A stretch of 64,000 bases of DNA from Hsuehochloa calcarea (Eukaryota; Streptophyta; Magnoliopsida; Poales; Poaceae). Below are positions 55,805 to 64,000 of this stretch, in pieces. Both the position numbers and the translations under genes were made by a program. The notes below the pieces were generated by a model. It had not been told where the DNA came from, searched no databases, and saw only the letters and a list, made by a program, of their open reading frames with translations. Where the stretch lies: assembly GCA_036346395.1 (NCBI GenBank), contig CM070611.1, positions 19,850,473-19,914,472 of the forward strand, given 5' to 3'. The number at the start of each line of letters is the position of its first letter. The stretch's first letter is position 1.

Positions 55805-58800
55805 ATGGACCGAAACTGGATGTACATTGAGAACCGTGTGAGTGAAGAGTATATTAATGGCGTGTTTGCTTTTAGAAGAGCCGCCGAGCAGGATATGTTG
55901 AAGAAGGGGATAAAATATATGTACTGTCCATGCATTGATTGCGGTAATATGAAAATGTTTAACAACCCGGCGCAGATCGAAGCTCACTTAATACGAAGAG
56001 GTTTCAAAAAAGGATATACATGTTGGAGCAGTCACGGTGAAGAGCAGATTATACTGGAAGTCAGTAATGACGACATCGCCGAGGAAGTCAACGATATGCA
56101 GGGTATGGAATGTGCTTTTGATGAGGATAGATCGCATGATGACAATCTGGATCAGATGCTACGCGATGCAGAAGGGAACTACGGTGAGAGAGAGTTTTGT
56201 AAATTCGAGGGCTTAATGGAGGACTCGGGAAACCTTTGTTCCCTGGCTGCAAGCCGGAATACACAAGGTTGTCAACCGTGCTTGAACTGCTGAAATTGAA
56301 GGCAAGCAATGGTTGGTCCGACAAGAGTTTTACCGGCGTTGTTAGGTCTCTTAGCTGACATTCTTCCGAGGGAAACGTGTTGCCCAGCACGACCTACCAA
56401 GCTAAGAAGGTTCTTTGTCCGTTGGGAATGGAAGTAGAAAGAATACATGCATGTCCGAACGATTGTATCCTCTACCGTAAAGAGTATGCAGACATGCATG
56501 CATGTCCCGTGTGCAGAGCATCCCGATACAAGCGGAAGAATACTGCTAAGGCGAAGCAAGGACCTCCTGCTAAGATGTTGTGGTATCTGCCTGTGATCCC
56601 ACGTTTGAAGCGTTTATTTGCGAACCGAAAGGAGGCAAGATTGATGCGTTGGCACTCGGAGGAGCGTAAGAAAGATGGGAAGCTCAGACACCCTGCTGAT
56701 TCTGCCCAGTGGAGAAACTTCGATCGGAGCTTCGAAGAGTTCAGTGCGGAACCGAGGAACATAAGGTTAGGGTTGAGTACGGATGGAATGAATCCTTTCG
56801 GTAATATGAGTAGCCGACATAGCACCTGGCCCGTGAATCTATGTATGTACAACCTTCCTCCTTGGCTGTGTATGAAGCGGAAGTACATTTTGATGTCACT
56901 ACTTATCCAAGGGCCAAGCAACACAGGAATGATATTGATGTGTACCAAGCACCATTCTTTGGAAGATCTTGTGACACTGTGGAACGAAGGGGTACAGGTA
57001 TGGGATGCGTACAAACGAGAGAACTTCACTTTACGCGCCATGTTGTTCTGCACCATCAATGATTTTCCTGCCCTTGGTAACCTATCGGGCTTCAGTACAA
57101 AAGGAGCCAAAGCCTGTCCGCACTGCTTAGATGCTACGGAGAGTGTATGGCTGAACAACTCGCGCAAAACTGTGTATATGCGTCACCGTAGGTTCCTTCC
57201 GAGGAGTCACCCATACCGCAAGATGAAGAAACAATTCGACGGGAATAAGGAAGGCGGTTCAGCTTCAAGGGCTTTTAGTGGGAAAGAGGTCTATGATATG
57301 GTTAAGGATATCGATGTTGTGCTTGGGAAGGGACGTAAATTAAAAACTCGTGAGAAGAACATCTGGAAGAAGCGGTCAATTTTTTGGGACTTGCCTTATT
57401 GGGAGTACTTAGAAGTTCGCCACTGCATCGACGTTATGCACGTAGAGAAGAATGTATGTGATAGCTTGATTGGTCTCTTCTTTGAACATTAGTGGCAAAA
57501 CAAAGGATGGTGTTAACGCGGCGTGACTTGGTCGATATGAACATAAGGACCGAGTTAGCACCGAAAGAGACCGATCTGAGATTTAACGTACCTTCCCCGA
57601 CTTGCTACACTCTGTCCAAGGCCGAGAGAAATGAAGCGTGCGGAGCTTGCACGGTGTGAAAGTCCGTCTGGTTACTCCGCTAACATTAAGAAACTTGTTT
57701 CTATGCAAGATTTGAAATTAATTGGTATGAAGTCGCATGATTGTCGTGTGTCGATGACACAAATGCTTCTGTTGCAATTAGAAGTATCTTGCCGAACAAG
57801 GTCCGAGTGGCAATCTTGAGGTCGTGTTATTTCTTCAACTCAATTGCTCGAGAAGGTCATCGATCCCCAAGGACTAGATGCTCTGCAGCCGAGGTAGTGA
57901 CGACTCGTGTCATCTTGAGATGTATTTCCCTCCGTCATTTTTCGATATCATGGTCCATCTCATTGTTCACCTTGTGAAAGAGATAAAGATATGCGGCCTG
58001 TGTTTCTACGCCATATGTACCCGCTCGAGAGGTACATGGGAATTCTCAAGTCCTACGACGGAATCGATCTCGACCGAGGGCGACATCATCGAAGGTTATG
58101 CAACGGAAGAGGTCATTGAGTTCTGCGTCGACTACATGGCTCGGTGGATCCGATTGGTGTGCCTCTATCTCGTCATGAGGGGGCTGGATGGTATCGGGAC
58201 CATAGGAAGGAAATCAATCACTCCCGATCTCGATACGTACGCTCAAGCCCATTTCACGGTCTTGCAACACATGACCCAAGTGTCCCCGTACATCGACGAG
58301 CACAAAGACATGGTACGCCAATGAATCGAGACGGTCGGAGGTTTGGATCACAGAGAGCACAACCGCTCGGCTCAACGAATGGTTAAAGGCGCGAATCATT
58401 CGGAGGTCATCAAGTGATGATACGCTATGGTTGGCAAGAGGGCCTGATTTACAATTGTCACATGGCAAGGATACGACATAAATGGGTACACATTTTATAC
58501 GGCAGCTCAGGATAGGAAGAGCACAGTGCAGAACAGCGGTGTCCGCATAGATGCATTCAGTACCGATGGGCTGAGGAGCTCGTACTATGGGAAAATAGAG
58601 GAGATATGGGAGATCGACTACGTGCTTTTCAAGATCCCCCTATTTCGGTGCCGTTGGGTCCATCTCCCACAGGTGAAGGTCGACAAGTACGGCGTCACTA
58701 CCGTGGACCTCGAACGTGTCGGATACAAAGACGAACCATTCGTACTGGCTAACCAAGTTGTTCAAGTCTTCTATGTAACCGACCCGGCAAATAAGAAGCG

Positions 58801-58958
58801 CCACGTAGTTCTTCATGGAAAAGGAGGATTGTCTGAGTTGAGAATGTAGTGGACGAGGAAGAATACAATCAATTTGACGAGTTGCCACCTTTGGAGACGG
58901 CATCGGGCTCGAGGAAGAACCCGGTGAGGAAGCTAGCTATATGCGTCGATCATCATGA
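55805..58958 (+). pseudogene. CACTA-2 TNP2-type transposase (Transposase_21), frame-broken
   Basis: ATG 55805 (MDRNWMYIENRVS). The N-terminal transposase-associated domain has CPCIDCGN, then GFKKGYTCW and HGEEQ. After a break near 56290, 56377-57492 is open for 371 codons and holds the TNP2 core: CPLGMEVERIHACPNDC, CPVCRASRYKR, WYLPVIPRLKRLF, RLGLSTDGMNPFG, CPHCLDATESVWL, YWEYLEVRHCIDVMHVEKN. DUF4218-type text follows in broken frames (MKSHDCRVSMTQM near 57730, CHLEMYFPPSFFDIMVHLI at about 57910, VIEFCVDYMARW at about 58110). DUF4216-type text is at 58580-58850 (EEIWEIDYVLFKIPLF, VFYVTDPANKKRHVV). The stop TGA is at 58956-58958. It makes the cuts at the CACTA ends. It is the better of the two copies here, yet still interrupted about four times. 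Confidence 0.87.
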
Positions 58959-59654
58959 AGGGCTATATTTTAATTAAGAATTTACTCCATTGTAATTAAC
59001 TAATTTATTCCATTGTCATGTGTTAATGTGTTATGGACTTATGATCTTTAAATTGATGACAATTGTCAAGTATTTAATTCCACTTGTACGAACTCGATAC
59101 CTGTGAGACCCCGGTTTATCGGGCTTGTAATGCTTAACCATCCACTTCCACTTCTGCTAATTTTCTAAGCATAGAAACAATTTCCATAGTAACTTTCTGC
59201 TAATTTTCTAAGCATATAAACAATTTACTCAAATAGTAACATATGAGTATGCGAATTTGCGATAATTTTCGCTAATTTTCTAAGCATAGAAACAATTTCC
59301 ATAGTAACTTTCAGCAAATTTTCTAAGCATATAAAAAATTTACTCAAATAGTAACATATGAGTATGCGAATTTGCAGTAATTTTCTGCTAATTTTCTAAG
59401 CATAGAAACAATTTCCATAGCATAAAAACAAATTCTAGTGATTAAATAAATCCTTTAATACTAAATAACAAAACCAGAACTCTTCTAGGGTTTAATTTGC
59501 AGGATTTCCATGTGTTAGAACAAAAATGTGTTAATTCTAAGGTCTAATCTAAAAGATTTTTGGCCCCAAGGACCTGAATGATATAAATTGAGGACCCCTT
59601 TGTAATTTCACAAAACACAGAGGGCTTATTTGCAAAATTCTAGTGTGCTCGAAG
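58959..59654. other. CACTA-2 sequence downstream of the transposase
   Basis: AT-rich, with no gene seen. Contains the 115-bp tandem repeat listed separately and matches CACTA-1 35220-35400 only near its start. Confidence 0.5.
59156..59420. repeat. 115-bp tandem repeat, about 2.3 copies
   Basis: Units start with GCTAATTTTCTAAGCATAG at 59156, 59271 and 59387. Each unit contains a second internal CTAATTTTCTAAGCAT-like half, so the array has a two-level structure. Confidence 0.9.
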
Positions 59655-59870
59655 GAAACATCACAGACGGTTCACTCAACAACCGTCAGGATGTTTTACG
59701 CATCCTGACGCAGTTCTAGAGGGAACTGCGTCATGATGGAAACATCACAAACGGTTCTTGAGTGAACCAAATCTGTGATGTTGACGCATCCTGACGGTTT
59801 CTCAAGAACCGCTGATGTTTAATATCCTGCACGGTTCCCTCGAGAACCGCCTGCGTGATGCGTGTTGATT
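59655..59870. repeat. Internal array of terminal-type repeats in CACTA-2
   Basis: ATCACAGACGGTTCACTC, ACAACCGTCAGGATG, ATCCTGACGCAGTTC, GGAACTGCGTCATGATG and related inverted pairs. It corresponds to 34474-34815 of CACTA-1 and lies between the transposase and the second gene. Confidence 0.82.
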
Positions 59871-59879
59871 ATATAGGTT

Positions 59880-60250
59880 ACGACACCGATAGGGTTTGAT
59901 CTAACCCCATCGGTGTCGCCCTCGCGCCGCCTCCTCTCCGAACACCTCCCCGACCGGCGCCTCCCGAGCCGGCGCCTCCCCGACCCGGCGCCTCCTACTC
60001 CCCGACCCGGCGCCTCCCGACCCGGCGCCTCCCGAGCCCGGCCCGGTGCCTCCCGAGCCGGCGCCTCCCGACTCCCAGCGCCTCCGAGCCCAGCGCCTCC
60101 CGAGCCGGCCGCCTCCTCTCCGAACGCCTCCCCGACCCGGCGGTGCTTTCGGTTGTCTTGTGCGGCATTAACCCGTCCCTCGGCTTCATTCTCCAACGCC
60201 TCCCCGACCCGGCCGGTGCTTCTCGGTTTTGATTACCACCGCTCAAAGTG
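59880..60250 (+). promoter_or_regulatory. GC-rich leader region of the CACTA-2 second gene
   Basis: Dominated by imperfect repeats of CCCGACCCGGCGCCTCC. It has a TATATAGG on its left (about 59870) and an exon-end-like AAAGTGAGTATT at about 60247. Probably promoter and first non-coding exon. Open frames on both strands here are compositional. Confidence 0.5.
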
Positions 60251-61656
60251 AGTATTGTGCCTTTGCTTTGCCTTTGGTGGTACTTTATATACATATTTGC
60301 GATTGCTAGTTGATTCTCAATATCTGTTTTATTTCGTATCTCAAGAAATTGCATTTTGTACGGTGGGCTTTCTTTGGTTTGCTCAATGATGATAATGGTC
60401 AAATCGAGATTGAACCGATAATCATTTCATACTTGAGCTCTAGTGCGGGATGCGAGGTGTGCCAATAAGTTGTTGGTAGTTTGGTCACTTGATCATGGGT
60501 GTTGATTGTAGCATTTAAAATATTTGATGTGCCCCAACCGATTGTGTTGTAACACCTATTTCTAGAAATACAGTGACATTGGTGAAACTTAAAAAGTCAT
60601 TGGTAGTAGTATTTCTTGATTGCATGTTGTGGTTGTAGTGGTTCATTTTCAAGTGTTACATAGTCTCATCCATAGCATGTATCGGGGGTTCATTATGTAT
60701 ACATTTCTTTGGTAGCTTCGAGTTTTCAATACGATGCATTGGATATAGAATCTGCTTTGGAGATAGTTCATTTGTTCTAACATGTTATTCGTGTGGGTTG
60801 CATGTTCCACGTTGTGTGTAACACATACATTATCTGCTTTAAATAAAAGTATAATTCTTTCGTTATTATAAGAATTGGAGAATTGGAGTATTGTTCGTGA
60901 TCAACTGTTGGAGAATTGGAGTATTGTTCGTGATCAAACTTGATCTCCTGGTTAATCATAATTTTATTGAGTGGTCTATTGGCTTTGCTATCTTTAGACA
61001 GAGTAGTTAAGCATTATTTAGAGCTCAAGTTGTGAATTTGTGTTGTTTAGTTCAATTTATGAAGATTATTGACAATGGGGTTGAGATGGCAAAGGCTAGT
61101 TCCTTTGCAACTCTCTCTCGAGAGCACACTCCATAATCAATCATATGTACATTATGCTCCTTATGGTTGATCTCCTTCATTAATGTTGGGCATAACATTG
61201 TATTTATCATCAACGTTCTCTTATATGGTGTAGATCCACGTTGGATTTGCTAATTAGACGAAAACGTGTAGTATATTATAACGTATTTTGGTTGCGATTT
61301 GTTAGGATTTGGTGCTATTTTGGATTTGCACGTATCTAGATTTTTTTTCATGGATGCCAAGAGCGTGTGTAGAACTTCGGTGCTATTGTGATTAATGCCT
61401 TTATGAAACAATTTTTGCATTGCTTGCCCACAAATGTCCTATGGTTCCGAGATCCGAATGCTTTTGTGGACATTCAAATATTGACTACTATCTTTAATAT
61501 CATCTAACGGAGTACACCGGCATGACTCACTTACGGATAGTCCGTACTCGGTCTATGGATCAAAACGAGTTAATTTTAATATTTGAAGTACAAACTCAAT
61601 TTTATATACTATGTAATAATTGCGCACGTAACTTATATAGATAGCAAGTAAGTGAG
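60251..61656 (+). other. Probable first intron of the CACTA-2 second gene
   Basis: AT-rich, with no coding signal. It starts after GTGAGTATTGTG and ends shortly before the ATG at 61657. A 33-bp tandem duplication (TTGGAGAATTGGAGTATTG unit) lies at 60875-60907 and 60908-60940. Confidence 0.45.
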
Positions 61657-64000
61657 ATGGCAGAGGCACCGTCTTCGCGCCGTCATCGACGCCGCTAAAT
61701 GCGTCTGGATCTCCGATCAAGGTGGTACGCAGCGAGAAGGTAGAGGAATATCCAAATTGCCCTCGCCGCATGACGATCACGAGGTCGGTGACGCGGGATC
61801 GCCGAGTCCCAAGAAAGCGGTGTGAGATTCCGGACCGTCTGCGGGTACTTGCAAGGAACGGGTCCCCATCACCACCGCAACTCGAAGTCTCTAACGGATG
61901 TACTGAGAGACCGGCCAGGGTGAACTTTCGCCTCGCTCACTTTCCTCGGCGGACACTGCACGTGTGCGATGGGCGCGCTGCCTTGGTGATGTCCCACGCG
62001 TGGAGGACCTTCAAGAGAGCGCTTGTCACGCGATGACGTGAACACGGGTCGGACGCCCTTCACGACGTATCAATTTTTGTCGCGGGATACATGGGACGCC
62101 GCCGTGCGAGATGAAGACGACGGCTGAATTTCAGAGCAAAGTGCGCGCATGAGCTATCCAGCACAAAACACTCACCCCATTGCACTCGGCACCACTGGTA
62201 CGCGGTAAAGCCACGCAGATGGCGGCCGAGACGAGACCGCGCGCGACCGCTTGCTATGATCTCGGACGAGCGCGCTCGATCCTGGTTAAGAGCGAGGGCA
62301 TCAGCCACGTCTTCGGGCAACATCTCTCTGACAAACCCGGCAGACGAGGCAGTGTCTCAACGTCTGGTAAATTTCCCGAACCACTTAATTGTTAATAAGT
62401 TCATAACTTCATGGTGTCTACAATAACATGATGTTCTCTTGTAGGAAGAATTGACTTCCGCATGTTCCCAAGGTTCCTTCAAGTAGGCAGGAGAAGGATG
62501 TATCTGACATACGGGAAACAAGGAGCACCCGGTCGCACGCGAGGAGTTGGGGTTTACGTACCTTGGAGGGATGGATTCCACACAACTCCGACACGTATAG
62601 GAGTAGGAAGAGATCCAAGGACCAGCACGACGCTCGGTTGGAACATGTGATTATTTCACAATTTCAAGAACAAATAACAAACTTGCAGAACCAAGTAAAT
62701 CAACTCATGCAGGCGCAAGCCGCCCCTGTTAATTTGGGAGCAAGTCCCGCCGACATCGAGTAGCGTCGCGTCCACACATAATTCTGGGCATGACGACGTG
62801 CAATTACCGATCGACGGCATCGAGGTAATGTACATCTCGGAGTGCTCAAAGATAGACCTATAGGACGCCTTAGCTAATTGTGTACGCTTTTGTAGGAGCC
62901 GACGCCCTGCAAGCTCCAAGTGAGGATAGTAGGGTCGATTCCTATTGAGGCTGGGCGGGGTATGGTGTATCCATACCAGGAAGGGGCGAGCAAAGACGGT
63001 GCCCGGTGGCGCAGGTTACGCCGAGTGCGGTGGACATGGTCCATGACAATTTCATGGCCATCCTACCGAGATTCCCCGAACGAAGAAATCGTAACACTAG
63101 GGGATGCCACGCACACTTTTATCCGGTGGCCCAAGAAGGACATCGACCGACCCTTGGTGACACGATATCGAGAGGACCTGCCTCTCCAATAGGACCCTCG
63201 TCGATGAGTCCGCTCAACCAAAGCTTGAAGGCCGCCACATCGCTTCCGCCGAGAAGACGACAAAGGGACAAGAAAAGCGTGTCACCATATCGGTCCACGA
63301 GGCGTCACACGGAAGACGCCCTCACCGCCTCGTTAATGAGAAATCAAATCGAAGAACATTAAGGCACCTCCCAAACCCGTGAAATACTCCCTAAGTCCGC
63401 TGGTCTCGCGCGCAGAAATAAAGAGCTCGGGAGTAGCTTGTCAAGCTTTGCATGATTGGTATTTGCGCAAGACCGAGCGAAGGGGGTCATCTTGGAATCA
63501 CCGCGGACACGGAGGGAGCATTTTCTCCACGAGCCCGCCACTTCGTCGTGGGCTTCAAGACTTATATGACTTATACAACCTAAGCGCCTCGACGCCACTT
63601 CTACGATGCCGACATCGTAAGTGTGTGCAATCAATTTCTACACTCACGTGATACCGATAAATATCATAACTCATCGCTTATGTACAAATACATTATGAAA
63701 TGTGCCCGTCGAATCAAAGAACCGGTGGGTTTCCTCGACCCACACGTGGTCTCGAGCAAACAATCAACCAAGACGATCCTACGCCGAGAATTACATAAAA
63801 ATGGGATTGCTTGCTCAGAACGACAGGGAGTACATAATGGTACCCTACAACCAGAAGTAAGTGCTTCAATATTTGCTATACAAATTACGTTTCAACATAG
63901 GTTTATGACTATAGCGACATACACGAGTGGGTTCCACTGGATTCTTCTGATTCTTGTGCCAAAGAGGAACATGGTATTGTACCTTGATTCTCTACTCAAC
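61657..64000 (+). pseudogene. CACTA-2 second gene: TNPA/Transposase_24-like with Ulp1 domain, partial
   Basis: ATG 61657 (MAEAPSSRRHRRR), equivalent to 32148 in CACTA-1. Pieces in order: VEEYPNCPRRM / NIQIALAA near 61740; FASLTFLGGHCTC near 61930; NTHPIALGTTGTRGKATQMAAETRPRA at about 62165-62240; FPRFLQVGRRRMY, GAPGRTRGVGVYVPW at about 62465-62570; SDTYRSRKRSKDQHDARLEH and the coiled coil QFQEQITNLQNQVNQLMQ to 62730; MVYPYQEGASKDGARW and NEEIVTLGDATHTFIRWPKK at 62955-63140; EPVGFLDPHV near 63715; the Ulp1 C48-type segment FHWILLILVPKRNMVLYLDSLLN at the very end. The YRSR / HPGRTRG motifs resemble plant Transposase_24 proteins. Frame shifts are frequent. The catalytic cysteine region is outside the window. 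Confidence 0.68.

Larger units (their letters stand above)
55101..64000 (+). mobile_element. CACTA-2: 5' 8.9 kb of a CACTA transposon, continuing past the window
   Basis: Starts CACTACTACGAACATGC at 55101 inside the C 5' LTR (preceding three bases ATT). It has the same parts as CACTA-1 in the opposite orientation: terminal array, GC-rich leader, TNP2 gene, internal array, GC-rich block, and a second gene with an Ulp1 domain. The right end is not in the window. Confidence 0.9.

Noticed and set aside
56472..57167. 231-codon minus-strand open frame
   Set aside because: Antisense to the TNP2 core of CACTA-2.
59819..60402. Gly/Arg-rich and Pro-rich open frames at 59819-60402
   Set aside because: Translations of the repeated GGCGCCTCCCGACCC motif in a GC-rich leader; not a protein family.

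Overview
This is plant nuclear DNA, almost certainly from a grass (Poaceae). It holds nested LTR retrotransposons of the Ty1/copia Sirevirus type, three CACTA (En/Spm, CMC superfamily) DNA transposons with TNP2-type transposase, a met-tRNA-type primer site (TGGTATCAGAGCC), and one small intron-containing host gene for a secreted defensin-like peptide. There is no bacterial, organellar, CRISPR, rRNA or tRNA content that I can support. Protein and element names come from recognising motifs by eye; no database search was run.

Layout. 1-434: right end of a CACTA element (CACTA-0). 435-5937: a roughly 1.85-kb segment present twice (435-2282 and 4069-5937), each copy carrying an old minus-strand copia gag relic; between them (2662-3224) is the defensin-like gene. 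5938-7216: intergenic DNA. 7217-9100: an LTR of family 1 (element G), interrupted by element C. 9101 to 55100: element C, a minus-strand Sirevirus of family 2 (3' LTR 9101-10646, 5' LTR 53947-55100), split by later events. These are a forward block of the same family (element D, 11975-23780); CACTA-1 (28534-39512, target duplication AAA) in gag; and element A (39876-53683, target duplication AATGT/AATAT) in gag, which itself contains element B (43288-51520). 55101-64000: CACTA-2, inserted in the C 5' LTR and running off the window.

The insertion order can be read directly: C into G; then CACTA-1, A and CACTA-2 into C; then B into A. Elements A and B belong to family 1 (LTR with repeated CGGTCGGACCG), and C and D to family 2 (LTR with repeated CGGAAGTTCCG). 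B is a gag-only, pol-deleted element. A has lost RT and RNase H, C has lost the end of RT plus RNase H, and D has all domains but many frame breaks. CACTA-1 and CACTA-2 are the same family in opposite orientations. Each has a TNP2-type transposase gene and a second, divergent-looking gene ending in an Ulp1-like protease domain, with an internal array of terminal-type repeats between them.

Two observations deserve most attention. First, the defensin-like gene has an interrupted first exon: a 53-bp insertion with a (CT)13 tract could toggle the frame. Second, homologous TE copies differ repeatedly by CWG to CG single-base losses. These sit at typical CHG methylation sites and suggest a basecalling or assembly artefact, so many of the TE frameshifts here may not be real.
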